Assembly: GCA_003696425.1 (NCBI GenBank)
Contig: RFHI01000259.1
Location: forward strand, 1 to 51,040
Source: Candidatus Dadabacteria bacterium
Lineage (GTDB): Bacteria > Bdellovibrionota_C > UBA2361 > J046
Direction: 5' to 3'
Length of the DNA stretch: 51,040 bases
In this document: in pieces, positions 42,942-51,040 of the stretch
Position numbering within the stretch: position 1 is the first letter of the stretch
Layout: each line of letters starts with the position of its first letter
The notes under the pieces: generated by a model
Seen by the model: only the letters and a program-made list of their open reading frames with translations
Database searches by the model: none
Told to the model about the DNA's origin: nothing
Program-made: the position numbers and the translations under genes

Positions 42942-44513
42942 TTGTCATTACCCGCATTACCCGATTTTCCCCTGCAGGCAGACCTTAACAGCGATTCGGA
43001 CAATCCGTCGATCATGCGCTTCTGGTTGCGCATGGTTTCAGAACTAAAAGTTTTTGAAGCTGATGGCCTGTATGCTGTTCCGCATGAAGAACAAGCTATT
43101 CAGTTGCAGGTAAAACGGAGGGAATATTTCCTTAAAAAAATAAACGTAAAAAAGGAATTAGTAGCTCAGCTCGTTGGATTTCTGTACAGCAGGGTTTCAG
43201 TTGTGCTGGCCGATCTGAGTGGCGCTAGCGGTCTTTTAAAAAGTGACGAGCAGGAGTTTGAGTTTGTAACCGCAATTTCTGCTAATAAAAACGTTTTGAT
43301 TGCAAGGGTTAGTGTAAATATAGCAGAAAGAACATTTCATATGACGAATTTTCGCTGGTTGGAAACCGATAGAGCACTTGAGGTTTGTGGACTGTCGGAT
43401 TTTTACAGGACAGTATTTTTAAATATAATAAGTGTGTCTTGTCGGGAAGAAAGACCTGTCATAATTGCGGCTCCTTCTGAGGAGCATCTCCTGTTGCTTG
43501 GAGCGTTGGTCAGAACATTTGTCAACTCAGAAAAACTGAATATTGAAGTTACCGCTCCTGCCATCGTGAAAATTACTGAAGATGACAGTATACGAGCTCT
43601 TGGCAGGTTTATAACTGATAGTGAACCGCATGGAGCGAAACCAGCTGGAGTTATATGTGGCATGTTTCTGGAAGCAGCCGCTTCAGGCACAAAACTTTCA
43701 TTTAAATTGACCGATCTGGAGAAACTGCCTGTAGCACTTTCGGATAAGCTTATAGGAGCAGAAAGTTCAAATACGCTAATTGCAAAAGAGCCAGTGGGGG
43801 CTGGAAGCTATACGGGTATTTTTAGTCTTATTCCGCCAGGAGAGATGCTGGATCTTATCTTCGATGACCGGGCAAGCTTAGAGAATATGGCCGCAATGCT
43901 TTATCCGCTTGGCACACGTGCGTTAGTTGAAGATGGTATCGAGAAGATTTTATTAGGTAGAGTTAACCCGCACGATGTTTTTGATTTGTTGCCTGAATTG
44001 CCGGAATATTATCTTAAATATTGTGGGAGACATAAGGCCCTTGAAGCTACCGGTGGAGCCTTTTCAGACAAAGATCTGGCTGCCGCAATAACAGCCGAAG
44101 AAATGGAGGCAGACAGTGAAGAAGAACAGGCCGGGGACAGTAGACGAATACTGGTTGTAGAGGATGATAAGGATCAGAGACAAATTCTTGAAATGGTTTT
44201 GAAAGCTGCTGGTTATGAGGTAACACTTGCAGAAGACGGTGAACGTGGACTTGAACTGCTTAATAAGCATGGGGCTGATCTTGTAATTACTGATTTGATG
44301 ATGCCGGGCATGGATGGAGCAGAGCTTATAAAAAGTCTGCGTTCATCAGATAAATTTAAGAGACTGCCCATACTGGTTCTTACTGTGGTTTCAGATGATG
44401 AAAGAGAGTATGAACTGCTCGAACTAGGTGCCGATGATTTCTGTAACAAGCGCATACAACGCCGCTTACTGCTGACACGCATTTCAAAGTTGTTGGACAG
44501 GCCTAGGGCGTAA
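42942..44513 (+). CDS. PilB/GspE-like pseudo-ATPase fused to a response-regulator receiver domain
   Basis: 523 residues from a TTG with GGAGAA upstream. Residues about 170-355 follow the order of the type II/IV secretion ATPase core: PVIIAAPSEEHLLLLGALVRTF stands where GPTGSGKTTTLYALLR is expected, then LNIEVTAPAI for the NIVTIEDPVE segment, and GSYTGIFSLIPPGEMLDLIF with DRASLENMA, GTRALVEDGIEKILLGRV and NPHDVFDLLP for the GspE end. Walker A Gly and Lys are absent, so ATP hydrolysis is not expected. After an acidic linker, a CheY-like receiver (about 404-520) has the acidic pair in VVEDD, phospho-Asp451 in ITDLMMPGMDG, Thr in VLTVVSDD and Lys in FCNKRIQ. Likely a phospho-controlled regulator linked to pili, motility or secretion. 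Confidence 0.75.
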   Translation: MSLPALPDFPLQADLNSDSDNPSIMRFWLRMVSELKVFEADGLYAVPHEEQAIQLQVKRREYFLKKINVKKELVAQLVGFLYSRVSVVLADLSGASGLLKSDEQEFEFVTAISANKNVLIARVSVNIAERTFHMTNFRWLETDRALEVCGLSDFYRTVFLNIISVSCREERPVIIAAPSEEHLLLLGALVRTFVNSEKLNIEVTAPAIVKITEDDSIRALGRFITDSEPHGAKPAGVICGMFLEAAASGTKLSFKLTDLEKLPVALSDKLIGAESSNTLIAKEPVGAGSYTGIFSLIPPGEMLDLIFDDRASLENMAAMLYPLGTRALVEDGIEKILLGRVNPHDVFDLLPELPEYYLKYCGRHKALEATGGAFSDKDLAAAITAEEMEADSEEEQAGDSRRILVVEDDKDQRQILEMVLKAAGYEVTLAEDGERGLELLNKHGADLVITDLMMPGMDGAELIKSLRSSDKFKRLPILVLTVVSDDEREYELLELGADDFCNKRIQRRLLLTRISKLLDRPRA

Positions 44514-44549
44514 CTCCCTAATATTAATTGTATTTAATAAAAGTGAAGA

Positions 44550-44579
44550 TTAGGTTAGCAGCTGTTTTGAGGTTATAAT
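44550..44579 (+). promoter_or_regulatory. Possible promoter of recJ
   Basis: TATAAT at 44574-44579 with TTAGGT 18 bp upstream (44550-44555), about 65 bp before the recJ GTG. An AAAGGAG at 44588 is too far from the GTG to serve it. No other in-frame start exists upstream because of a TAA at 44637. Confidence 0.35.
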
Positions 44580-44645
44580 TAGGTGACAAAGGAGTTGCGG
44601 CCTATCCGCAAGGTCTGTCAGATAAAATTTTGTGGTTAATCAGTT

Positions 44646-46595
44646 GTGCTCCAGTATCCCCCAGATAGAGATGTTTCTAAGCCGGCTGATGGTGGTGCTG
44701 ACCTTTCAGAAAATACTGCTGGCTTGGGGCAAGACAGGCTGCTTGAGCAGTTTAAGCCCGAGGTAGAAGTTGAGGCGCCGAATTTCAGGGGCAATCAAGC
44801 CAAACGAATACGTGATACTGCTTACCGGATCAGAAAAAAGTTTGGTGTGTCAGTAGTTACCTCCAGGCTGCTTGCCGTAAGAGGTTTTGGTGCAAACAAA
44901 TCTCTGGAAAAACACCTAAGCCCTGCACTGGAGCATTTACCCGATCCTGCAAAGTTAAAAAACCTTGAGCGAGCAGCAGAAGAGATTGCCGGCGCTGTAT
45001 TGCGCGGCGAATCTGTTGCAATATGCTGTGATTACGATGTAGATGGAACATCAAGTGCTGCGATTCTCTCTCGCTTTCTAGAAGCTGTTGGTGGACAGGG
45101 GGCTGTATTTGCGCCTGATCGCTTTAAAGATGGATATGGCCTGAATAATAAAATGGTAGAAGATATTGCCAGCAGCCCTGATGCGTTTAAACTTCTTGTA
45201 ACTTTAGATTACGGCACTAAAAATGAAACCGAACTGTCGCTGGCTTCTAAATTGGGTCTGAAAACAATTGTAATAGATCACCATCATAAACCTGAAGGAG
45301 CAGAGACAGCCGGTGACGTTATGGTTAATCCCAAACAAGAGGGTTGCGGATTTGCCGGTGAAATTTTGTGCACAGCCGGACTTAGCTGGTATCTTGTGAA
45401 TGCCATACGTGAGAAGCTTATCTCATTCGGTGACAGAGATATTGCTAAAAAGGCCTCCGAATTTTCTACTGATCAGCTACTTCCCTTTGTAGCACTTGCC
45501 ACAGTTGCTGACGTGGTTCCCCTGGTTGGTGCTAATCATACCCTTACAGCACTTGGAATGCGAGAGCTTGAGCGAACAGAAATTGTTGGCCTTAAAGCTC
45601 TTCTTGAGGCTGGCCGGCTCAGTGATGATATCCGGGCAGAACATATAGCCTTCAGGCTCGGGCCGATGATTAACGCTGCCGGACGCGTGCTCTCTGAAGC
45701 ACAGGAGGGTAGGCCCGGCGCATTGTTCGTTGTCGAGCTTATGACCACGGGAGATTTTGATCGTGCCAGAGAGCTCGCCAGTATGCTGTTTAAGGCCAAT
45801 CAGGAACGTAAGGAGGTAGAGCGTAATATGAAAGCGCAGGCTCTAAAGCTAGCGCGTGATGAGATCGCCCGCTTTGGGGGGCTGCCCTCTGCTTTTGTGC
45901 TCTACGACAGTTCTTTCCATGAAGGTGTTGTAGGCATTACAGCTGCAAGATTGGTAGAGCAGTTTAATCGGCCTGTTATAATACTGAGTAAAGATCAGGA
46001 TGGGAATTTAAAAGGTTCGGGGCGCGCACCTGAAGGGGTTCATCTGGCAGAGATACTTGAGGAGTTAAAAAATGATCTTTTAAAAGGTGGTGGACATGCA
46101 AAGGCGGCGGGTCTTACTCTTCCAGAGGAAAACCTGGAAAGGTTTCGCAGCCATTTTATAGAAGCCTGCGAGCGAGCGCTTGCAGACATGCCTGCTGCTC
46201 TTAAGGTTAGGGCAGATCTCAAGATTACGCTCTCGGAACTTAAACAGTCAGGTTCTGTGCTTTACGATGAGCTGAAAAAACTTGAACCCTTTGGTGAAGC
46301 GAATCCTGCTCCGCGCTTTCTGGTTGAAAATGTTCAGATTGTGCTCGTTGAGGACCTTGGAGCAAGCTCTCAAAGTTCAGGGCACAAGAAATTTATCCTG
46401 CGGCAATCCTCAAAAGATGGTACTGACACATATCTGACGGCCGTATGGTGGCATTCCTCTGATCAGACAGTTCTCAAAGAGGGAGATGTTATTGATCTGG
46501 TGTTTCAGCCGGCCAGGCGTAAGGGTTTAAGATTTCATCTTAACCGAGAAGACCTGGTTTTAAATATTAATGCTGCTGTAAAGAAAAATAATTAA
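44646..46595 (+). CDS. recJ: Single-stranded-DNA-specific exonuclease RecJ
   Basis: 649 residues from a GTG. DHH-family motifs are in order: CDYDVDGTSSAAIL, LVTLDYGTKNE, VIDHHHKPE, ATVADVVPLVGANH, INAAGRVLSEA, then YDSSFHEGVVGITAARL, the DHHA1 motif GSGRAPEGVHLAEIL and GGGHAKAAGLTL. An OB-fold domain (about 515-640) closes the protein. RecJ degrades 5'-ended single strands in mismatch repair, recombination and base-excision repair and is helped by SSB. The first 45 residues are a poorly conserved extension. It ends ahead of a hairpin at 46633. Confidence 0.96.
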   Translation: MLQYPPDRDVSKPADGGADLSENTAGLGQDRLLEQFKPEVEVEAPNFRGNQAKRIRDTAYRIRKKFGVSVVTSRLLAVRGFGANKSLEKHLSPALEHLPDPAKLKNLERAAEEIAGAVLRGESVAICCDYDVDGTSSAAILSRFLEAVGGQGAVFAPDRFKDGYGLNNKMVEDIASSPDAFKLLVTLDYGTKNETELSLASKLGLKTIVIDHHHKPEGAETAGDVMVNPKQEGCGFAGEILCTAGLSWYLVNAIREKLISFGDRDIAKKASEFSTDQLLPFVALATVADVVPLVGANHTLTALGMRELERTEIVGLKALLEAGRLSDDIRAEHIAFRLGPMINAAGRVLSEAQEGRPGALFVVELMTTGDFDRARELASMLFKANQERKEVERNMKAQALKLARDEIARFGGLPSAFVLYDSSFHEGVVGITAARLVEQFNRPVIILSKDQDGNLKGSGRAPEGVHLAEILEELKNDLLKGGGHAKAAGLTLPEENLERFRSHFIEACERALADMPAALKVRADLKITLSELKQSGSVLYDELKKLEPFGEANPAPRFLVENVQIVLVEDLGASSQSSGHKKFILRQSSKDGTDTYLTAVWWHSSDQTVLKEGDVIDLVFQPARRKGLRFHLNREDLVLNINAAVKKNN

Positions 46596-46632
46596 ATAAT
46601 CTGAATTCAGGAAGTTAATTGCATATGATCGC

Positions 46633-46673
46633 GAAGGCCACGGGCCTTCTCTGATGTCAATTCGGGCATTTTT
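46633..46673 (+). terminator. Stem-loop after recJ, possible terminator
   Basis: GAAGGCC-ACG-GGCCTTC (46633-46649) is a perfect 7-bp stem. A run of Ts lies at 46668-46673, 18 nt beyond. A second inverted repeat, GTGACA-GT-TGTCAC (46721-46734), overlaps the stop of the converging gene. Together they may insulate two converging transcripts. Confidence 0.45.
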
Positions 46674-46730
46674 TGTATTGTCGCGGGACGTAGTAATAAT
46701 TTGTCATAGCGTGATATGCCGTGACAGTTG

Positions 46731-48782
46731 TCACTGATACAATTTTCCGAACGCAGGCCAAATTCTGAGAACGGGTTTTTTACGACCGCGCTCTGTTTTT
46801 AGTTTTTCAACCAGGTTTTGTTGTTCGGTGTTGGAAAGCCCTTTTTCGGCGAATGCCTCTTTCAATTTTTCCTGCGACACTTTAACTTTTATTAGGGGCT
46901 CGACAAGTTCCGGATGCCTTTTTTTTAGCTCTTCAAGGTTTAATCGTGTAATTGAACGGCTGCGTATCTGTACTTCGCCGCTATCAGTGACAAAAGTAAA
47001 TGATTTACGGGATTTGTTAAGCTTAGAAGCCAGTTTTTCTTTAAGCTGCGCTTTAATATGTTTTTGACGAAGCTGCTCAACACCCAAATCATTACCGGCG
47101 TCATTGTTTCTCATTAGTTCTATAATTTTTGCTCTTTCAGCAATTATTTCGTGAAGCAAAGTATCCAGTGCGGTATGCAGCTCTTTTTCAAGTTTGCTTC
47201 TGCGACTGTTATCCGGACGGTCCTTAAGAAAGAGGGTGCCTTTTTTGGCGGCTTTAGCAATTTTAGCAGCCAATCTTTCAACATTAGTGACGGGGTTCTC
47301 AGAGGTATATTCAACGATTGAGCCCAGCGTACGGTAGAGAGCATTAATTGCTTCAGCGTTAAATATCTTTTGTTGCCTTGACGCTTTCGCCCCTCTATGG
47401 ATACCTCGCAGTTTAACACCTGCGATCTCGCGACAGCAGGCTACCAGCGAATGATCCGGAAGATCCGGAAAAAGTTCAGCAGCAATTTTAAGAGTAGCTT
47501 TTAAGTGATCTTGATGAATCTCAAGAGCTGAACGGTCAACTGCTTTAAGCACCTGTTCCGTATCAGAATAGCCGGAGCCGTAACGTTCTTCCAGATTCAG
47601 GTTAATTCGACCAATCCAGGGAGCAGCAATCCCTGATTCAACAAAGATACTGGCCAAATCTTCTTCTATCATTTTTTTGTTATAGCCGGCGTCGGACTTT
47701 GCTTTTTGGGAAAGGTGTTTTTTTAATTCAGTTTTTGAGAGCGCAAACTCAATAACTTTACTGCCAATCTCAGGATGCAGCCTTAAGAGCTTCTCGGGAT
47801 CAATCTCTGTAAGTCTATCGGCTTTAAGAAGTACGCTGCCATTTTCCCCTTTATAGAAGAGGCGTCTTTCAGGATCCTGAAAAGCTGCTGCAACCAGTGT
47901 AGCAACTGTTGCTTCAAGCTCTTTAATGCGGGCGCTATGTTTGGCGAGCTTAACACCTAATCCACCGTTTTCAAGGATCTCCAGAGAATGAACCACAGAT
48001 TCTTTAAGCTCACTTAAAAGCTCTTCTGTTGTTAAGCTTGCCGGCACAGCTGCTTTTTCAATCATGCCAATAAGAACATTTGCTAACTTGAATTCTCCTT
48101 CAGCATCGAATGCAGCATAATCCTCCTGGGAAGTGCTTAAAATATCTTTAAGCCAGTTGCTTGTTTGCTCGCCTTTGTTAATTTGGAATCCGATTATTTC
48201 TGCAAAGCAAGCCTTGAACGAATGTGAAGGTAAGTCAGGACGAAGCTTACGGGCCAGTTCAAGGGTGTCAACTGCGCCATTCAGGGCAATGCCATATTTT
48301 TGAAACTGATTTTCTTCAAATGATGCGTTGTGTGCCGCTTTAATTACGCCGCTGTCTTCAAGGACATTGCGCAAGGGTTCAAGTGGATTGATTTCATGAC
48401 CGGCATTTCTCGATTCATCGGCAGCCTCCTTTTCTAGCTTTTTTACGTCAATTAAATAAACCTTTCCCTGCTGTTTGAGCGGGTCATTAGCCTGAGGAGT
48501 TTTGGCTAGTCCGATTTGTATCAGACATAACCTTTCGTTAAGAGGTTCGTTTAGTTCTGCATAGCCGCCAGTCTCGGTATCGATAGCTATAAAATTTTGT
48601 GACTGAAGTATTGGTACGATCTTTTTCAGCTCAGCCCTGCTTGTGATCCATTCTCTCTCCCAGGATGGGCCCAACTCTGGTAGTGCTGGCAGAATATCCG
48701 TTTTGCCGGAATGATGTTCCACTCCGGACTGATTGTTACCAAAATTTTGAAGGTCTCCGGTATGATCATTAACAATCTGCAC
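46731..48782 (-). CDS. RNase D-like DEDD exonuclease-domain protein with an internal duplication
   Basis: 683 residues from a GTG with GGGAGAG 8 nt upstream. The N-terminal nuclease domain (about 55-250) has exo I DTETGG (Asp68, Glu70), AHNASFEENQF where the second Asp is Glu, and a DEDDy-style YAAFDAEGEF. The rest looks like a second copy: LRPDLPSHSFKACFAEIIG (near 185) recurs as LFPDLPDHSLVACCREIAG (near 442), and the motif RLTEIDPEKLLRLHPE (near 320) recurs as RLNLEELKKRHPE (near 610). The second nuclease unit lacks the catalytic acids. A DNA or RNA 3'-5' exonuclease is likely. It lies 197 bp downstream of lipA on the same strand and is not obviously part of its operon. Confidence 0.8.
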   Translation of the reverse strand: MQIVNDHTGDLQNFGNNQSGVEHHSGKTDILPALPELGPSWEREWITSRAELKKIVPILQSQNFIAIDTETGGYAELNEPLNERLCLIQIGLAKTPQANDPLKQQGKVYLIDVKKLEKEAADESRNAGHEINPLEPLRNVLEDSGVIKAAHNASFEENQFQKYGIALNGAVDTLELARKLRPDLPSHSFKACFAEIIGFQINKGEQTSNWLKDILSTSQEDYAAFDAEGEFKLANVLIGMIEKAAVPASLTTEELLSELKESVVHSLEILENGGLGVKLAKHSARIKELEATVATLVAAAFQDPERRLFYKGENGSVLLKADRLTEIDPEKLLRLHPEIGSKVIEFALSKTELKKHLSQKAKSDAGYNKKMIEEDLASIFVESGIAAPWIGRINLNLEERYGSGYSDTEQVLKAVDRSALEIHQDHLKATLKIAAELFPDLPDHSLVACCREIAGVKLRGIHRGAKASRQQKIFNAEAINALYRTLGSIVEYTSENPVTNVERLAAKIAKAAKKGTLFLKDRPDNSRRSKLEKELHTALDTLLHEIIAERAKIIELMRNNDAGNDLGVEQLRQKHIKAQLKEKLASKLNKSRKSFTFVTDSGEVQIRSRSITRLNLEELKKRHPELVEPLIKVKVSQEKLKEAFAEKGLSNTEQQNLVEKLKTERGRKKPVLRIWPAFGKLYQ

Positions 48783-48979
48783 TTCGGCTGCTCTCCCGCG
48801 ATTGGGATGAGGCTTCCAGCTAGTATTTTATCCGTTACAGCCTTTCTAACCGAGTAAATTTAAATTTTTTTGCCGGGCCGGTTATAAGCCGGTCTCAGCG
48901 TTGAGCAATTCCGAATTATTGCAACTGGTTATAGCTTTTAACCATTCCAGCACTTTAAGGCTGTGCAGCTTGGATTCGG

Positions 48980-49879
48980 TCAGTAAGTCGGCTGGTCAGA
49001 GGTATGTTTCCAGGCGTGATAAGAGCTGCGTACAAGCGGGCCTGATTCTACAAATTTAAAGCCGCGCTTTAGACCCTCCTCTTTATACAGCTCAAACTCT
49101 TCAGGGGTGATAAAAGCTTTTACCGGGAGTTGTCTTCCGGTAGGGCGAAGATACTGGCCGATGGTCATAATATCTACATTAGCCCAGCGCAAATCATCCT
49201 GAAGCTGCAAAACCTCTCTTGTTGTTTCACCTAATCCGACCATTATTCCGGATTTTGTCATGACAGAGGGATCAAGTTCTTTAGCCCATTTTAGAATTGC
49301 AAGCGAGCGAATATATCCCGAATATGGCCGTACTTTTCTGTAAAGACGGGGCACTGTTTCTACGTTGTGGTTGAGAATGTCAATACCGGATTCCATAATA
49401 ACTGCCAAATGTTCACGAGATCCGGCCATATCTCCAATTAAAAGCTCAATCCTGCAACCGGGCGCCTGATTTTTTATGGCCCGTACAGTCTGGGCCCAGT
49501 GTGCTGCGCCAAAATCAGGTAAATCATCACGGTCTACAGAAGTCACAACAACATGTTTAAGACCTAGTTTTCTAACCGCTGCACCGACTCTGGCAGGCTC
49601 AAGTGGATCCAGTGCAGGCATGCTGGTGGGGTCCCCCTTTTTTACGGAACAGAAATGGCAGCGGCGTGTACAGACGTCTCCCATTATCATAAAAGTTGCC
49701 GTAGAGTGTGCCCAGCATTCACCTATATTAGGGCAGTGGGCCTCTTCGCAGACAGTGTGCAGGCTAAGGCCTTTAACAATTTTTCTGGTTTCCATATAGT
49801 CAGGAGACCCGGGTGCCTTAACTTTCAGCCAGGGAGGTTTCTTGGGCTTTTTTTCACTGCGTGGAACTGTAATAGCCAT
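48980..49879 (-). CDS. lipA: Lipoyl synthase
   Basis: 299 residues. It has both cluster motifs: the auxiliary CEEAHCPNIGEC and the radical-SAM CTRRCHFC. The substrate/SAM segments VVVTSVDRDDLPDFGA, NHNVETVPRLYRKVRP and the C-terminal RSSYHA (usual cluster-ligand serine) are also present. LipA inserts two sulfurs into octanoyl groups on E2 and GcvH subunits. The ATG at 49879 follows AAAGAGG and starts 13 bp after the stop of the E2 gene, giving a functional pair: E2 carries the lipoyl group and LipA makes it. lipB is not in the window. Confidence 0.97.
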   Translation of the reverse strand: MAITVPRSEKKPKKPPWLKVKAPGSPDYMETRKIVKGLSLHTVCEEAHCPNIGECWAHSTATFMIMGDVCTRRCHFCSVKKGDPTSMPALDPLEPARVGAAVRKLGLKHVVVTSVDRDDLPDFGAAHWAQTVRAIKNQAPGCRIELLIGDMAGSREHLAVIMESGIDILNHNVETVPRLYRKVRPYSGYIRSLAILKWAKELDPSVMTKSGIMVGLGETTREVLQLQDDLRWANVDIMTIGQYLRPTGRQLPVKAFITPEEFELYKEEGLKRGFKFVESGPLVRSSYHAWKHTSDQPTY

Positions 49880-49892
49880 TTTTTAAACCTCT

Positions 49893-51040
49893 TTAAATCA
49901 TTAGTAATGCCGGGTTTTCCAGCGCCATTTTAAAGTGCTTTAAAAACTGTGCTGACATAATACCGTCAATTATGCGGTGATCTACAGAGAGTGTAACCTT
50001 CATAACATTGCCAACCACGATCTGGCCGTTACGTACAATAGGCTTCTGACGGATACTGCTTACTGCCAGCACAGCGCCCTGGCCAGGATTAATGATGGCC
50101 GTAAAATTTTCGACATCAAACATACCCATATTGGAAATGCTAAAAGTTCCTCCTGACAGATCGGTTGAATTTGGCCTGCCTGCTCGGGCGCGTTCTACGG
50201 CTGCGCGCGCTTCAAATACCAAATCTTTAAATGGCAGCCGGTCAGCCTCTTTAATTACTGGTATTAGAAGACCATCTTCCAGGGCTGTAATTATGCCAAT
50301 ATTTATCTGGGCCGGCTGATAAATTTGGTTATCCCTGACAGCACGGTTAACGCGCGGTTCATGCTTCAGGCCATAGCCAGCTGCTTTAATTACAAAATGA
50401 TTAACACTCACTTTGCTGTAATCATCCTGCTCTTTTAAGATTTTTCTAAGCTCCAGAACAGCGCTCATCTCCACACTGGTAGTTGTATAAAAGTGTGGCG
50501 ATTCAGTAACGCTCTGCTGCATACGTTTTGCGATCGTTTCTCGCATTTTAGAAAAAGGTGTAAGCGATCCTGCAACAGTAGAAGCCGGGGCTTGAGCTCC
50601 TCGTGCTGAAGGTTGCGTTTCAGTCGATAACGGTTCGAATCTGTTAGTCGCTGCCAGCGGAGCTTCGCTTCTTGAGGAAATAGCGATCTCGACATCTTTT
50701 CTTACTATTCGTCCATTTGGGCCGCTCCCTTTTAGACTTTCAAGAGCAATGCCGTGTTGAGCAGCAAGCTTTTTTGCCAGGGGCGAAGCTTTAATACGAC
50801 CAGTTGTTGAATCAATATGGGCCACTTCTGCAGCAGGCTTTTTAGAAGCTTTTTGTTCTGCCTGTTCAGATGAGGACATAACTGACTTTTGTTTTTCTTC
50901 AGCATCTTTTGCAGCTCTGCGATCGGTTATACTGGCTGGGACTTCCTCACCAGGTTCACCGAGATAGGCGATAACTTGACCAACATCTGCTGTTTCATTT
51001 TCAGGCACAACGATTTTTAAGAGCGTTCCCTGGTTAAAAG
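49893..51040 (-). CDS. pdhC: Pyruvate dehydrogenase E2 (dihydrolipoamide acetyltransferase), partial at 5' end
   Basis: The frame is open to the window edge. The first visible residues (GTLLKIVVPENETADVGQVIAYLGEPGEE) are the end of a lipoyl domain; its lipoyl-lysine lies outside. After a polar Ala/Glu/Lys linker comes the E1/E3-binding domain (KASPLAKKLAAQHGI...GSGPNGRIVRKDVE), and then the catalytic domain (about 150 to the end) with DHRIIDG, the acetyltransferase active-site His motif. The E2 core moves acetyl groups to CoA. The domain order fits a pyruvate dehydrogenase E2; 2-oxoglutarate or branched-chain E2 cannot be excluded. lipA follows. Confidence 0.9.
   Translation of the reverse strand, partial: FNQGTLLKIVVPENETADVGQVIAYLGEPGEEVPASITDRRAAKDAEEKQKSVMSSSEQAEQKASKKPAAEVAHIDSTTGRIKASPLAKKLAAQHGIALESLKGSGPNGRIVRKDVEIAISSRSEAPLAATNRFEPLSTETQPSARGAQAPASTVAGSLTPFSKMRETIAKRMQQSVTESPHFYTTTSVEMSAVLELRKILKEQDDYSKVSVNHFVIKAAGYGLKHEPRVNRAVRDNQIYQPAQINIGIITALEDGLLIPVIKEADRLPFKDLVFEARAAVERARAGRPNSTDLSGGTFSISNMGMFDVENFTAIINPGQGAVLAVSSIRQKPIVRNGQIVVGNVMKVTLSVDHRIIDGIMSAQFLKHFKMALENPALLMI

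Noticed and set aside
48860-48900. Terminator-like CCGG repeats after lipA
   Set aside because: The GCCGGT copies are direct rather than inverted, the stem is only 4 bp, and the T-run lies on the wrong side of it.

Overview
The window is a stretch of chromosome from a Gram-negative, respiring bacterium. Supporting this are an outer-membrane TamA/Omp85-type barrel, periplasmic multihaem cytochromes, a complete alternative complex III operon, L-aspartate oxidase, and pyruvate dehydrogenase E2 beside lipoyl synthase. Base composition is mixed (roughly mid-40s % GC by eye), coding density is high, and ATG, GTG and TTG starts are all used. The riboflavin order nrdR-ribE-ribBA ... ribH-nusB resembles deltaproteobacterial-type lineages (Desulfobacterota, Bdellovibrionota, SAR324-like). 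The sequence alone does not fix the phylum, and I make no species call. I see no tRNA, rRNA, CRISPR array, insertion sequence or prophage.

Layout. 1-5.3 kb: the 3' end of lon, a secreted HExxH protein, a HAD-like hydrolase, and (minus strand) a yceD-like gene followed by a GT39-like membrane glycosyltransferase. 5.6-10 kb: ssb, a secreted VWA/PPC-like protein, ribD and nadB. 10-13.3 kb: a 746-bp gene-free stretch, a small membrane protein and acetoacetyl-CoA synthetase. 13.5-21 kb: actABCDEF, which moves electrons from quinol to cytochrome c. 21-24 kb: rpmF-plsX-fabG and acpP, a reduced fatty-acid cluster. 24.2-30.3 kb: nrdR, ribE, ribBA, a methyltransferase, glyA (minus), ribH and nusB. 30.2-35.4 kb: a three-gene minus-strand operon with two polytopic membrane proteins (one with a discoidin-like C-terminus) and a TPR-containing protein, perhaps surface-glycan related. 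35.9-46.6 kb: a CBS-pair protein, a giant 1900-residue TamB-TamA fusion, a PilB/GspE-like protein that has lost its P-loop and is fused to a receiver domain, and recJ. 46.7-51 kb (minus): a duplicated DEDD exonuclease-like protein, lipA and the E2 gene.

Most interesting. (1) TamB and TamA, normally separate inner- and outer-membrane partners, are encoded as one polypeptide (36652-42354), apparently with six POTRA repeats between the TamB end and the barrel. (2) A traffic-ATPase relic with a destroyed Walker A loop is joined to a receiver domain (42942-44513). (3) The DHBP-synthase half of RibBA has lost several catalytic and metal-binding residues, while its GTP cyclohydrolase II half is intact. 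(4) An RNase D-like protein (46731-48782) looks like an internal tandem duplication with a degenerate second nuclease unit. The rest is mostly core metabolism in slightly unusual arrangements, such as yceD far from rpmF, a fab cluster without fabH/fabD/fabF, and a long Chlamydia-like GlyA.
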